Positions 1 to 8,502 of a stretch of DNA of 64,000 bases are shown piece after piece. Location of the stretch: the IMG/VR virus record IMGVR_UViG_3300042946_001661, positions 1 to 64,000 of that record; one strand, written 5' to 3'. The translations under genes and the position numbers were made by a program. The notes under the pieces were generated by a model. The model was not told where the DNA came from and searched no databases. It saw only the letters and a program-made list of their open reading frames with translations. Numbering within the stretch: the stretch's first letter is position 1; every line of letters starts with the position of its first letter. Source of the stretch: a virus.

Positions 1-126
1 AGCTACACCAACAGCTACACCAACAGCTACACCAACAGCTACACCAACAGCTACACCAACAGCTACACCAACAGCTACACCAACAGCTACACCAACAGCT
101 ACACCAACAGCTACACCAACAGCTAC
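1..126 (+). repeat. 12-bp tandem repeat coding for ATPT units
   Basis: The unit agctacaccaac is repeated about ten times without visible variation and runs off the left edge of the window. It encodes the Thr-Pro-Ala tract of the overlapping gene. Perfect short repeats like this are prone to slippage and to recombination with the other Thr-Pro tracts nearby. Confidence 0.95.
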
Positions 127-373
127 TTTACCTCCACCAACTCCAACAGCTACTACCGTAATAGATTGCGGATATGCATTGTGGAATTGCACTGGATTAA
201 ACACTTGGACTCCTGTAAATATTTGTCCAGTATATGGAGATGCTCAATGTAGCGGAGGATGTGATGATTGTGTATCTTTGAATCCTAGTACTGGCGGTCC
301 TGGCGGCGGTGCTCAAGTTTGTGGACCAGAAGAAAATAATCCCTATTTAATTCCATGTGTTCAAAGAACTTAA
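2..373 (+). CDS. Thr-Pro-Ala repeat virion/fibre-like protein, 3' part
   Basis: The frame is open from the window edge, so the start lies upstream. About the first 41 visible residues are an A-T-P-T unit repeated roughly ten times, encoded by a 12-bp tandem DNA repeat. A proline-rich linker (LPPPTPT) follows, then a cysteine-rich tail of about 70 residues with a Gly-rich run. Similar Thr-Pro tracts recur in five other genes of this window, two of them next to fibre-type domains, so a surface or tail-fibre protein is the likely role. That is inference: the cysteine-rich tail matches no family I recognise. The gene converges on a short minus-strand ORF and overlaps its stop by 4 nt. Confidence 0.6.
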   Translation, partial: ATPTATPTATPTATPTATPTATPTATPTATPTATPTATPTATLPPPTPTATTVIDCGYALWNCTGLNTWTPVNICPVYGDAQCSGGCDDCVSLNPSTGGPGGGAQVCGPEENNPYLIPCVQRT

Positions 374-483
374 ACACTTGTTGGTGTTGGTGTTGGTGTT
401 GGTGTTGGTGTTGGTGTTGGTGTAGAAGACGGAATAGGAGTTGAACCTAAACAAAAAATGTTGCTATAGCAGTCTATTGTCAT
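370..483 (-). CDS. Small Thr-Pro tail peptide (37 aa)
   Basis: This is an uninterrupted ORF starting ATG at 483: MTIDCYSNIFCLGS, then a Thr-Pro repeat, ending TSV. The DNA repeat is a 6-bp unit (ggtgtt on the plus strand) at about 380-423. No Shine-Dalgarno sequence is visible; the upstream bases are an A/T run (tatatatt about 9 nt away). It lies downstream of, and on the same strand as, the two fibre genes at 512-1572. It may be a real short gene or a detached repeat-bearing remnant of a fibre gene. The repeat itself argues for relation to the other Thr-Pro proteins, but expression is uncertain. Confidence 0.4.
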   Translation of the reverse strand: MTIDCYSNIFCLGSTPIPSSTPTPTPTPTPTPTPTSV

Positions 484-511
484 AATATAATATATATTAA
501 ATATGTTTAAA

Positions 512-1207
512 TTAAATAGGAGTTGGAGTTGGAGTTGGAGTTGGAGTTGGTGGAGGTAAAGTTGGAGTTGGAGTTGGAGTTGGAGTTGGTGGAGGTAAAG
601 TTGGAGTTGGAGTTGGTGGAGGTAAAGTTGGAGTTAGAGTTGGAGTTGGAGCCAAAGTAAATAATATGCCATTAATAATAACATATCCTTTATGTATTTC
701 TGCTGTGCTAGGACTTACCACAGATGCAATAATAGTAAAACCTTCCTCTGCTCCATTTTTAGGATCTTCTATTATGTGTCTTGCCCCTAAATCATTAATA
801 GAAACAAATGTCTCTTGATAATATAAACTATCGTTAAATTGATTGCCAATTTTGATAGAAGGAGTTTCATCTTTTAAATATAATTTAGTTGTAAGTATTT
901 CCATACTATTAATAAAAAACATAGAATTTTCTGGAACAGAGAATATCTCTGTTGAACCAGAGATTGTGAAATCTATTTCTGGGCTTCTTATTGAAGTGTT
1001 GTTTAAAAAATTTCCATCACTATCAAGTCTTATAGGGGAGTACAAAGATTGAACGCCTAGCTCAGTCCATGTTTTAACTCCATCTCCGACTTTTAAAACA
1101 TTATTTGTTGTTTCATAGCCAAGTTCTCCAAGACTTAATATAGGGTCTATAGAGATCCACTCTTGTTCAGTACCTCTGCGTATTTTTATATTTGTTATTC
1201 TGGGCAT
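512..1207 (-). CDS. Tail-fibre-like protein, Mtd-N-type domain plus Thr-Pro tail
   Basis: 231 residues. Residues 5-50 (KIRRGTEQEWISIDP, GELGYE, KVGDGVKTWTELG) match the short N-terminal domain found on many phage fibres and on the major tropism determinant, with the order R-G-T, P-x-L, G-E-x-G-Y and G-D-G-x-x-x-W. A middle region of about 140 residues is unassigned. The last 45 residues are PTPTPTLPPP repeats from a 6-bp DNA repeat at 519-650. The start is fixed by a GGAGGG site and by a TAATG junction with the upstream gene, a one-base overlap that suggests coupled translation. It is likely a host-contact or structural appendage protein. Confidence 0.7.
   Translation of the reverse strand: MPRITNIKIRRGTEQEWISIDPILSLGELGYETTNNVLKVGDGVKTWTELGVQSLYSPIRLDSDGNFLNNTSIRSPEIDFTISGSTEIFSVPENSMFFINSMEILTTKLYLKDETPSIKIGNQFNDSLYYQETFVSINDLGARHIIEDPKNGAEEGFTIIASVVSPSTAEIHKGYVIINGILFTLAPTPTLTPTLPPPTPTPTLPPPTPTPTPTPTLPPPTPTPTPTPTPI
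519..650 (-). repeat. 6-bp (ggagtt) repeat array coding for Thr-Pro tract
   Basis: Runs of ggagtt (aactcc on the coding strand) are interrupted three times by a ggaggtaaa segment coding for LPPP. The array encodes the C-terminal tract of the fibre gene at 512-1207 and reaches almost to its stop codon. Confidence 0.9.
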
Positions 1208-1572
1208 TATGGGGTCCCTCCATCAATATCGCCAAGTAAATTACCTTCTAAAGTAATATTGTTGACAGTTATGCTTCCTCCATTAAAATCAATGTTTTTA
1301 GTATTATCTACAACTAAAACTTTTCCGGCGACTGCCGTTCCTGGAGTGGCATTATGAAGCCTATTCAATTCCTCTACAGTAGCTAATAAGCCCTCTATCT
1401 GCCCGCCTGCGTAAGGCAATTGGGTCCATGTTCTAATTCCATCCCCTAGCTTGAATTTTCCAGTATCTTCTTCGTATCCAGGTTCTCCAGACTCTAAAAC
1501 TGGGTCCTTCTGTACCCATTTTGAAGCTAATCCTCTTTTAAATTGAATCAGTGCTATTAGGTCTTTGTGCAT
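1207..1572 (-). CDS. Tail-fibre-like protein with Mtd-N-type domain
   Basis: 121 residues. The first 55 residues (FKRGLASKWVQKDPVLESG, EPGYEEDTGKFKLGDGIRTW) are the same fold as the N-terminus of the next gene downstream, so the two form a tandem pair of related fibre genes. The remainder resembles the repeat-rich shaft or core of small fibre proteins (LATVEELNRLHN, then Asn- and Gly-rich strands) and ends in GDIDGGTP. The start ATG at 1572 has a GAGG site, and a TATATATT element sits 13 nt upstream. It is shorter than classic tail fibres and may be an adaptor onto which longer fibres assemble. Confidence 0.7.
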   Translation of the reverse strand: MHKDLIALIQFKRGLASKWVQKDPVLESGEPGYEEDTGKFKLGDGIRTWTQLPYAGGQIEGLLATVEELNRLHNATPGTAVAGKVLVVDNTKNIDFNGGSITVNNITLEGNLLGDIDGGTP

Positions 1573-1585
1573 TTTTCCTCTTTTA

Positions 1586-1627
1586 AATATATATTATTTT
1601 TATTTAAAAACAATATTGATATATATT
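1586..1627. promoter_or_regulatory. Divergent pair of TATATATT elements
   Basis: On the minus strand TATATATT (1586-1593) lies 13 nt before the ATG of the fibre gene, with a GAGG site between them. On the plus strand TATATATT (1620-1627) lies 4 nt before the ATG at 1632, with no room for a ribosome site. The element resembles the T4 late promoter core TATAAATA. Promoter function is inferred from position and recurrence. Confidence 0.5.
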
Positions 1628-1631
1628 ATAT

Positions 1632-2150
1632 ATGGATTATTCATATCAATCATCTGGCAAGTTGGACTTTTTTGGATGTCCTATAATTCTAATTCGGAGA
1701 CTTTATCCATCAAAGTTCTCTGTTGGAGAGATACTTTACATTTATAGAAAAGCCAGACTGGGGATATTGGAAAAAATTGCAGTTAAAAAAATTAATTTAA
1801 CATTAATAGGAAATGAACCAATTTTTATTTATAAAGATACATTTAATTCTCTTTATAATGAATCGGAGTTATGTAGATATATTGAAGCACAACAAGAGGT
1901 TGATAGCTTTAGACAATATATTGAGACTTTAATTTTGAGTTCTCATGGCTGTGGTGTTTCAGAATACCTCGTTAATTCAATAAGTTATGGATCACCAACA
2001 AGTATGAGAAAAGCTTTAGTTAATATTAAAAATTTAATAAAAAGATTTTCTTCGAACAATTTTAAAACACAATATTACGATTTTGATGTTAAAGCTAAAG
2101 ATATAATAAAAGAAATCGATAGCATATTATTAGATGGTGGTAGAATATAA
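1632..2150 (+). CDS. Hypothetical protein, late-type start
   Basis: 172 residues, no family recognised. The N-terminal 60 residues are mixed beta with hydrophobic stretches; the C-terminal half is helical and charged, ending LLDGGRI. TATATATT lies 4 nt before the ATG and there is no Shine-Dalgarno sequence. This start type is shared with several probable virion or internal proteins here, so a late structural role is possible. The downstream small gene also ends in a DGG-x-I motif. Confidence 0.6.
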   Translation: MDYSYQSSGKLDFFGCPIILIRRLYPSKFSVGEILYIYRKARLGILEKIAVKKINLTLIGNEPIFIYKDTFNSLYNESELCRYIEAQQEVDSFRQYIETLILSSHGCGVSEYLVNSISYGSPTSMRKALVNIKNLIKRFSSNNFKTQYYDFDVKAKDIIKEIDSILLDGGRI

Positions 2151-2162
2151 GAAAGGACTCTT

Positions 2163-2339
2163 ATGAGAAATGTTCCAAAAAGAATAAAAGATAAAGCTAA
2201 AAGCAACAAAGAAACTACAGAGAACGTCCCATACTGTAGGGGAACTAAAAATTGTAGGGACAACCTCTTAGCATCAGCAGCTCTAAAGAATATATCAAAT
2301 TATAGAAAACGAGTTAAATTTGATGGAGGTCAAATATAA
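2163..2339 (+). CDS. Small basic hypothetical protein (58 aa)
   Basis: The ORF begins MRNVPKRIKDKAKSNKE and ends VKFDGGQI. An AAGGA site lies 7 nt before the ATG and the gene starts 12 nt after the stop of the gene at 1632-2150, so they are probably co-transcribed. It is lysine- and arginine-rich with two cysteines (CRGTKNC). The C-terminal DGGQI echoes the DGGRI end of its neighbour. Function is unknown. Confidence 0.55.
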   Translation: MRNVPKRIKDKAKSNKETTENVPYCRGTKNCRDNLLASAALKNISNYRKRVKFDGGQI

Positions 2340-2340
2340 C

Positions 2341-2892
2341 TCACTCGGCAATTATCTCAATATTGCCAGAAGGATTCTCTATTAGAAGCTTTTCTTCTTG
2401 ATTTTCAATGTTTTCTTCTTTTTGACTCTCTGAGTCTAATTCTACTTTACCAGCTTGAGTGACAACATCGGGCTGGTCTAATACTAGTTTTTCTTTCATT
2501 TTTTTAACCTTTTTGTTTCTTTTACTTTTTTTAGATTTTTTACTTCTTTTACTATTTATCGATCTAGCCTCTTTTTTTTCCTCTTTTTTTTCCTCTTTTT
2601 TTTCCTCTTTTTTTTCTTCTTCGACTACAACTGTGTTGTTTTCAACATCTTCTGTTTTAATTTCTTCTATTAGTCTTAATAGACAAAGAGGAGTCTTTAC
2701 AAGAGACATAAAATAACTATCTCCTGTGAACCTTTTTCTTGGTCCTACTGATTTAAAGCCCTCTGCACTTAATTTAGGAAGAGAGAGATCTGCATCAGTA
2801 TTATTTTCATATAAATACAAACCAGTTCCACTCATTAAATTTTCTAATCTTTGCTTCTTTATTTCTTTCGATTGTTTTTTTGAATATTTCAT
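2341..2892 (-). CDS. Charged low-complexity hypothetical protein
   Basis: 183 residues. The N-terminal 85 residues look globular (GTGLYLYENN, SVGPRKRFTGDSYFMSLVK). They are followed by four EEKK repeats from a 12-bp DNA repeat, a basic Lys/Ser block (KRSKKSKKSKRNKK), and an acidic tail. The alternation of acidic and basic blocks suggests a disordered linker or nucleic-acid-associated tail. No family recognised. It ends 1 nt beyond the stop of the convergent small gene. Confidence 0.6.
   Translation of the reverse strand: MKYSKKQSKEIKKQRLENLMSGTGLYLYENNTDADLSLPKLSAEGFKSVGPRKRFTGDSYFMSLVKTPLCLLRLIEEIKTEDVENNTVVVEEEKKEEKKEEKKEEKKEARSINSKRSKKSKKSKRNKKVKKMKEKLVLDQPDVVTQAGKVELDSESQKEENIENQEEKLLIENPSGNIEIIAE
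2569..2622 (-). repeat. 12-bp repeat coding for EEKK units
   Basis: The plus strand shows ttttttcctctt-type units repeated about four times inside the gene at 2341-2892. It gives an (E-E-K-K)n stretch in the protein. Confidence 0.8.
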
Positions 2893-2905
2893 ATAATTAA
2901 AAGAG

Positions 2906-3337
2906 TTATTCTATCGGAATTATTTTAAATATTCCTGACTTTATTCTTTTTATTTCTTTGCCATCTTTTTTATAGATCTTTTTAATATTATTTAAATAAT
3001 TATATAAGTTAGCTGTAGTAACGTCGCAGTCTTTAAATTTGTCTTTAAGATTTTTAAAATTTAAAAAACTGTTTTTTTCAAAAGAATCTTTTATGTAGTT
3101 TTTAATTTCATTTGATAAGTTAATATTCTTTTTAATTATTTTTTTATCATTAAAAGTATTATCTGTTATTGCTATAGCCAAATTTTTCAAAGAAAGAAGA
3201 ATTTGTTCTTCATATCTAACTTTAGATATCTGTTTGTATAGACAGTTTTTATATGATATTATTTTTTTATAATTTTTAATATCAGTATAAAAATTTCTAT
3301 TGTCAAATGTTTTTATTTTCAAACAGTAGTTAATCAT
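2906..3337 (-). CDS. Hypothetical basic protein, possible winged helix
   Basis: 143 residues, rich in Lys, Asn and Ile, with an AAAGGA site about 7 nt before the ATG at 3337. The last 60 residues (LKDKFKDCDVTTANLYNYLNN, then a KKDGKEIKRIKSGIFKI strand pair) have the spacing of a helix-turn-helix followed by a wing, so DNA binding is possible. This is inference from pattern only; no family identified. Confidence 0.5.
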   Translation of the reverse strand: MINYCLKIKTFDNRNFYTDIKNYKKIISYKNCLYKQISKVRYEEQILLSLKNLAIAITDNTFNDKKIIKKNINLSNEIKNYIKDSFEKNSFLNFKNLKDKFKDCDVTTANLYNYLNNIKKIYKKDGKEIKRIKSGIFKIIPIE

Positions 3338-3382
3338 AATTTTCCTTTCATTAATAATATATCAAAAATCATTTACTAAATC

Positions 3383-3390
3383 AATAAATA
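3383..3390 (+). promoter_or_regulatory. Possible late-type promoter variant (AATAAATA)
   Basis: AATAAATA lies 5 nt before the ATG at 3396, a one-base variant of the T4 late core TATAAATA, and no Shine-Dalgarno site is present. Confidence 0.3.
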
Positions 3391-3395
3391 TAACT

Positions 3396-3848
3396 ATGAA
3401 TAAACACATTCAAGAAACAATTGATAGAATGAAAAGGCTTGGAGAAATGATGGCTTCAAAAACTTTTCCAAATTGCAATCTTGGAGAAGATGAAGATTTA
3501 ATTATTTTAAAATCAACAGAAATTATAATAGATGGGTATACAGTGATTCTTTTTTATTCTGTGTCCGATTATCCTGACCATAGGATAAAAAGTCTACAAA
3601 TATATTCAAAGAATCATAATTTTCTACCATTTAATATTGTTTGTAAAATGGCAAAAAAATTTCTTGGAGAAAAGTACATATCATTGTTAGAAATTTTGTC
3701 TAGTGGTAGGAAAATATATTGCTGGACAGCTATCTGTGATAAGGATGATAATCCGATAATGAATCCTTATAATGAAAATTATATAAAAAAAGAATTTGGA
3801 GACTTTAATTATTATTTAATGGAACCCGATAAAATAAATTTTTATTGA
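3396..3848 (+). CDS. Hypothetical protein
   Basis: 150 residues, unrecognised. A helical N-terminus (IQETIDRMKRLGEMM) precedes alternating beta strands (EIIIDGYTVILFYSVSDY, KSLQIYSKNHNFLPF) and a C-terminal part with KIYCWTAICDKDDNPI. It looks like a compact globular alpha/beta protein. The start is preceded by an A/T element rather than a ribosome site. Confidence 0.55.
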   Translation: MNKHIQETIDRMKRLGEMMASKTFPNCNLGEDEDLIILKSTEIIIDGYTVILFYSVSDYPDHRIKSLQIYSKNHNFLPFNIVCKMAKKFLGEKYISLLEILSSGRKIYCWTAICDKDDNPIMNPYNENYIKKEFGDFNYYLMEPDKINFY

Positions 3849-3926
3849 GAGTTTGAATCAAAAAAATCTTTTGATAGAATGTTTGAATGGTTTTAGGAAA
3901 TTTTTACTTTCTTGAGGAGCAAAAAA

Positions 3927-4178
3927 ATGAAGAACCCAGAAGTTTTTATAAGAGAATACACAAACAATCTTGGTGAAGATGATCTAAAGTTTCTTTTTAC
4001 AAGATTATCTGATAAGTTGCCTGGAGATACTGCTGAGGCTATAAATTTCTTAGATAAAACCGGCGAGTTTTCAAAATGGTTTTATTCCGCCAAGAGTTCA
4101 GATGATTTATACAACATGTTAGATAAAATATCTAAGTGTATTGAAAAGGAACATAACAAAAGATTCCAATTAATCTGA
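3927..4178 (+). CDS. Small hypothetical protein upstream of helicase
   Basis: 83 residues, mainly helical (VFIREYTNNLGEDDLKFLF). I start it at the ATG at 3927 because a strong GAGGAG site lies 7 nt before it. An in-frame TTG at 3912 overlaps that site and is less likely. It ends 11 nt before the helicase gene, which has its own GAGGAG site, so the two are probably one operon. Function unknown. Confidence 0.6.
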   Translation: MKNPEVFIREYTNNLGEDDLKFLFTRLSDKLPGDTAEAINFLDKTGEFSKWFYSAKSSDDLYNMLDKISKCIEKEHNKRFQLI

Positions 4179-4189
4179 GGAGTCTTTTA

Positions 4190-6229
4190 ATGGGTGAATT
4201 AATAAAAATCTCGGATAGCGAAAAGACTATTCCTACAAAAAAATACCCATATGCAAAATGGGATTTTGATAGCTTTAATATAGTCCAATCAACACTTTTG
4301 GATTATTATGAAAAAGATATCAATGGAATTGTTGCCGCAAACACAAGTGCCGGTAAAACGGTATGTTCTGAACTTTTCCTAGCACACGAGATTAGAAAAC
4401 GTGGAGGAAAAGGAATGATGCTGGTGCCTATTAAGGCGTTGGCACAAGAAAGATATGATGATTGGACCAATGAAAATCATCATTTCGGTGATTTAAAAAC
4501 CGTTATCTGTACTGGCGATTACAAGTCTTCTAAAGATGAGGACTTGAATGATGCAGATTTAATAATAATGACTTCCGAAATGCTTAACAGCAAAAGTAGG
4601 AATAAAAAAAATGAATTTATTAAGTCTGTGAAGACACTTGTTATAGATGAAAGCCATCTAATAACAACCCCCGGTCGGGGCGATCATCTTGAAGTTGGAT
4701 TAATTAATTTTTGTGAATTAAATCCAGATGCAAGAATCATTTTGCTTTCGGCAACAATGCCGAATGTTGATGAAATTGCAAATTGGATTCGTCAATTAAT
4801 GCCAAACAAAGACTGTTTTATATTAAACAGTAAGCATCGACCATGTCCACTAAATGTTCATTATGAAATATATTCTGATGGAGCAAAAAACTATGATAAA
4901 AATGAAATGGAAAAAGTTAACAAATCTATTGATATTGTGAACTACTATCCAGATGATAAATTTATCATTTTTGTTCATACTAAAAAAACAGGAGAAAACA
5001 TAAAAAATTATCTCTTAAAAGAAGGCATAGAAACAGAATTTCACAATGCCAATCTAGAAAAAGATAAAAGAGTTAAGTTAGAGGATCGTTTTAAAAATGA
5101 TCCAAAATTTAGAGTAATAGTAGCAACTTCCACTCTTGCTTGTGGGTTAAATCTTCCCGCTCGCAGAGTAATTATTGCTGGCATTCATCGAGGCTTACAA
5201 GAAGTTGAAACATACAATATCATTCAAATGTGTGGCAGGGCTGGGCGTCCAAGATTTGATAAAATGGGGGATGCATATATCCTATTGCCAGAATCTACTT
5301 TTGAACAACACAAAGATAGACTAAGAAAAAAAGAAAAAATAGAATCGCAATTATTGAAAAATGATTATGGTCATTATAAAGTTCTTGCTTTTCATTTAGT
5401 AAATGAAATTAATAATAAATCTATAAAGACCACAGAGGATATATACGATTGGTATAAAAAGACTCTTTGTAATTTTCAGTCTAAAAATTTAAACACAAGC
5501 ATTCTTGAAAAAACAATAGATTCTCTTGTAAAAAGAGGAGTAATTTATAATTTTGAAGATCAATGGAAAACAACAATTGTTGGCAAAATATCTAGCATGT
5601 ATTATTATGCCCCTTTTGATGTTGCTGATTTAAAAAATAATTTAAAAATAGTTGCTGAGAATAATCTTTTTGACAATGATTATGTATTATCGTTTTTGTT
5701 AGGAAATGTTGATTCCTACAGAAGTGGAATAGTATCTAAAGCTGAAAAAGAGGAAATATCTCTATACACTTCAAGAGTAGAAGGTCACCTAAAAGATTGT
5801 AATTTAAAAATATTTAAAACAGATCCTGTGTTTAAATATGGAAGTTGCTATTACAATCTTCTAAATGGACTAAATAGTCAAAATATGAGTTCCATGTTAA
5901 GAAATATACAGATGGATTTCCCTAGAACTTTAGAAGTATTAAAACAAATAAATACAATGGATCTAAAGGAAAACATTAAGCAAGATTTAGAGGTGTTAGG
6001 TTTAAGAATTCAAAATGGAGTTCCAAAATATCTTGTTGGACTGTGTAGAATCAAAAATATTGGCAAGCAAAGAGCTAAAAAATTATATGAATCCAATATC
6101 AAAGATATAAACTCTGTTATAAACACTCCTTTGCAAAAACTAAAAGTTTTATTAAATCTAAAAGAAGATGTAGTAAAAAATATGATAGAAGATGCAAAAA
6201 AATTATCTGCGGAAGAGATTCTTATTTAA
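4190..6229 (+). CDS. Ski2/Hel308-like superfamily 2 DNA helicase
   Basis: 679 residues, the usual length for Hel308-type helicases. Visible motifs in order: Walker A ANTSAGKT (50-57), LVPIKALAQER (78-88), Walker B DESH (153-156), SAT (187-189), and motif VI QMCGRAGRP near residue 350. The C-terminal 70 residues hold a helix-hairpin-helix (LCRIKNIGKQRAKKLYES), as in Hel308. Known members unwind branched DNA at stalled forks using ATP, so a role in phage replication or recombination is likely. The start has a GAGGAG site. Its 3' end overlaps the convergent virion gene by 27 bp. Confidence 0.9.
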   Translation: MGELIKISDSEKTIPTKKYPYAKWDFDSFNIVQSTLLDYYEKDINGIVAANTSAGKTVCSELFLAHEIRKRGGKGMMLVPIKALAQERYDDWTNENHHFGDLKTVICTGDYKSSKDEDLNDADLIIMTSEMLNSKSRNKKNEFIKSVKTLVIDESHLITTPGRGDHLEVGLINFCELNPDARIILLSATMPNVDEIANWIRQLMPNKDCFILNSKHRPCPLNVHYEIYSDGAKNYDKNEMEKVNKSIDIVNYYPDDKFIIFVHTKKTGENIKNYLLKEGIETEFHNANLEKDKRVKLEDRFKNDPKFRVIVATSTLACGLNLPARRVIIAGIHRGLQEVETYNIIQMCGRAGRPRFDKMGDAYILLPESTFEQHKDRLRKKEKIESQLLKNDYGHYKVLAFHLVNEINNKSIKTTEDIYDWYKKTLCNFQSKNLNTSILEKTIDSLVKRGVIYNFEDQWKTTIVGKISSMYYYAPFDVADLKNNLKIVAENNLFDNDYVLSFLLGNVDSYRSGIVSKAEKEEISLYTSRVEGHLKDCNLKIFKTDPVFKYGSCYYNLLNGLNSQNMSSMLRNIQMDFPRTLEVLKQINTMDLKENIKQDLEVLGLRIQNGVPKYLVGLCRIKNIGKQRAKKLYESNIKDINSVINTPLQKLKVLLNLKEDVVKNMIEDAKKLSAEEILI

Positions 6230-8224
6230 GATAATATTTATTTTATCGGTAATAGAATTTTTTACCGCTTTTAATGCAGGATAAGTTGGACATTCGGCAG
6301 CATTATAGCCAATAGGTTTTTTGTAAGCAGGTGCTATCGAATATTCTGGAACGGGTATTATATTACAATCACATTCATCATAAGCTTGAACTAATAGTAT
6401 ATCTCCATCTTTTACATTTTTATAAAAATATTCACCATATTTGTATATTAATGATCCATTTACCCTAACAGTAAACCTTTTACAACATTTAGATGGACTC
6501 TGGCTTATGTTATACAAGTAAATCGCTCCATCACCAACAGCTCTCAATATTTCATTTGATAAATATTCAATACAACATCCAGTTGTGGCTATTTGAAAAT
6601 TTATTTGACAACCAAAAGGAGATGTAGGTGTTGGGGTAGGTGTCGGAGTAACACATGGATTAGAAGTTATTTCCCAATTAAAAGTTGTTCCATCAGCAAC
6701 ATCATTTATTTTTGCAACACCACTACCTGAGCCGAGCAAGCCAGATCCACAAAGACTACCCACACTTCCAGGAGCAGATGTTAGGGTTAAATCAACACAA
6801 ACTCCACCTATTTTTGTTTTATGAGACATATAAATAGCCCCACCATTTCCAGTAACATCTATTGTTTCTATATCAATTGTACTGGGTTTTGAACAGTCAT
6901 TTAACCAATTACCAGTATAGTTATAGCATATAGAAGGATTTATTGTTATCGAATAGTTACCTTCTACAGTATATGGAGAGTCTGGGATAGATCCTATATA
7001 GTTAGATATTTTTAAACATAAATTTTCATTAGCGGGTGATCCACTACAATATGTAGAGCAGGCTGGGGGGAGGGCAAGGCTGGATATTTTTTCTTGGTCG
7101 AGCCCAAAACTTAAAAAATTAGGATTAAAAAAAGGAGTTGGAGCACACGGACTGCCTGTGCAATTAATGGTCAATTGCCAAGCACAAATATTTAAATCAA
7201 TAGGCACAGATAGTGGCGGCTGCTCTACTCTAGCCTTTAGAGTGGTTACACCAGCAGGTTTACAAAATGAATCTCCATTTGGAAAAAATGGTGCATCAAT
7301 TCCAGAAGTTTGAACTACTACATATGTTATAGTCTCATCTTCAGATGAGACCACTACTCTAATAGGAGTACATGAACTAGGTGGCAGTACACGAAAACTT
7401 ACTTCTATTATTTGTTCAATGGATCCGACACTCCATGTTCCTGCATTATAACCACTTCCTGAAAACCAATTATTGCTACATGGAATTGGTGTGGAAACAG
7501 GATTTGTAACAGTAGGTGTAACAGTAGGTGTAACAGTAGGTGTAACAGTGGGTGTGACAGTATTGGTTGGAGTTGGTGTGGGTGTGGGTGTGGGACAAGG
7601 ATTACAGCAAAGTTTTATATTTGTAATTCCATTATCAACACTAGAGTCCAACGATCCTGCTCCTAAGCAGCAGGCTTCATCTGATGTTAAGGCGAACCAT
7701 TTAGTAACATCGGAATGACATAAAGAACCTAAAGAACACTCTAGTTTTACCGGTATTTCTACACAGTCATTATTAATATATTTTAACTTTAAATTATTTA
7801 TAATATTAGAGTTTATATTAACTTCTTGTACAGATAATATTCCCCCAGGTTCTATGCAACAAGGATTCCCATCTGGGTCGTATAAGTCTGGACATGGGTA
7901 GGGGTTAACAGTTTTGGCGTTAGGTCCATATGAATTAAGATTTATATCTGCTAAAAAAACTTTTTTTGAATCATCCCAATCTCCATTACTATCGTATTCC
8001 CCTAAATAGAATTTATATTCTGCAGCATCACACGCATGAATTGCATAAAAAACAAACTTCATTGAACTAAAAGTTGTGCATATTTGATTACAGCTATAAT
8101 AAAATTTAATACGATCCCAACACTCAGGTCTAAAACATCCTGGGGCATTCGGAATATCCTTAAAACTACAATCACACCAACCACCTTTATCGCCGTATTT
8201 ATATGGAGGATTACAGTTTTCCAT
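6203..8224 (-). CDS. Large cysteine-rich virion-like protein with Thr-Pro tracts
   Basis: 673 residues with many cysteines, often paired (CCIEPGG, KLCCNPCP, CCKRF). Two Thr-Pro tracts divide it into three parts. The tract near residue 215 runs into a T-V-T-P repeat encoded by a 12-bp DNA repeat; another lies near residue 545. The blocks between them are predominantly beta with Gly, Asn and Ser, typical of surface adhesin or fibre proteins, but no domain family is certain. No signal peptide is visible, which fits a virion protein better than an exported host protein. It overlaps the upstream small gene by 14 nt, indicating coupled translation. Confidence 0.6.
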   Translation of the reverse strand: MENCNPPYKYGDKGGWCDCSFKDIPNAPGCFRPECWDRIKFYYSCNQICTTFSSMKFVFYAIHACDAAEYKFYLGEYDSNGDWDDSKKVFLADINLNSYGPNAKTVNPYPCPDLYDPDGNPCCIEPGGILSVQEVNINSNIINNLKLKYINNDCVEIPVKLECSLGSLCHSDVTKWFALTSDEACCLGAGSLDSSVDNGITNIKLCCNPCPTPTPTPTPTNTVTPTVTPTVTPTVTPTVTNPVSTPIPCSNNWFSGSGYNAGTWSVGSIEQIIEVSFRVLPPSSCTPIRVVVSSEDETITYVVVQTSGIDAPFFPNGDSFCKPAGVTTLKARVEQPPLSVPIDLNICAWQLTINCTGSPCAPTPFFNPNFLSFGLDQEKISSLALPPACSTYCSGSPANENLCLKISNYIGSIPDSPYTVEGNYSITINPSICYNYTGNWLNDCSKPSTIDIETIDVTGNGGAIYMSHKTKIGGVCVDLTLTSAPGSVGSLCGSGLLGSGSGVAKINDVADGTTFNWEITSNPCVTPTPTPTPTSPFGCQINFQIATTGCCIEYLSNEILRAVGDGAIYLYNISQSPSKCCKRFTVRVNGSLIYKYGEYFYKNVKDGDILLVQAYDECDCNIIPVPEYSIAPAYKKPIGYNAAECPTYPALKAVKNSITDKINIILNKNLFRR
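7503..7560 (-). repeat. 12-bp repeat coding for T-V-T-P units
   Basis: Plus-strand unit aacagtaggtgt is repeated four to five times, followed by a ggtgtg-type hexamer run to about 7592. It encodes the central Thr-Pro/Thr-Val linker of the large cysteine-rich protein. Confidence 0.85.
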
Positions 8225-8453
8225 CAGTTTCCTTAAAAAAATCTTCTGGATATTCTATCTTTACTACATTTTTGCCATTTTCTTGATCTTCAAACCATCT
8301 AACTTGTTCGACTGGAATCTGGAGTTCTTCTAGGTGGCAAAAATCTTCTGGGGACACGGGCATATTTCTATGCACTCCTTCTATTAATATAGCAACTTTA
8401 CACTCCATTTTTTTTCTATTAAAAAGAAAACAATTTTTACATTTGTGTTCCAT
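8211..8453 (-). CDS. Small Cys-motif hypothetical protein
   Basis: 80 residues. Four cysteines occur as CKNC near the N-terminus, C at about 18 and C at about 39 (the last in DFCHLEE), compatible with a small zinc-binding knuckle. The C-terminal half is acidic. It precedes and overlaps the large cysteine-rich virion gene. No function assigned. Confidence 0.6.
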   Translation of the reverse strand: MEHKCKNCFLFNRKKMECKVAILIEGVHRNMPVSPEDFCHLEELQIPVEQVRWFEDQENGKNVVKIEYPEDFFKETDGKL

Positions 8454-8502
8454 AATGTTTTTTGCTAAAATTAGTTTACAAACTTAATAAGAGTTAATAA
8501 AA

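Noticed and set aside
1-126. CRISPR-like or origin iteron array
   Set aside because: The 12-bp units have no spacers and stay in frame within a coding region that gives A-T-P-T repeats.
512-1572. Diversity-generating retroelement target
   Set aside because: The Mtd-N-type domain invites this idea, but no reverse transcriptase, template repeat or variable repeat pair is seen in the window.
2459-2716. Plus-strand Phe/Leu/Ser-rich ORF that looks like membrane spans
   Set aside because: It is the antisense of Lys/Glu-rich codons in the gene at 2341-2892.
7473-7718. Plus-strand ORF with G-V-T-V repeats
   Set aside because: It is the reverse complement of the T-V-T-P repeat of the virion gene on the minus strand.
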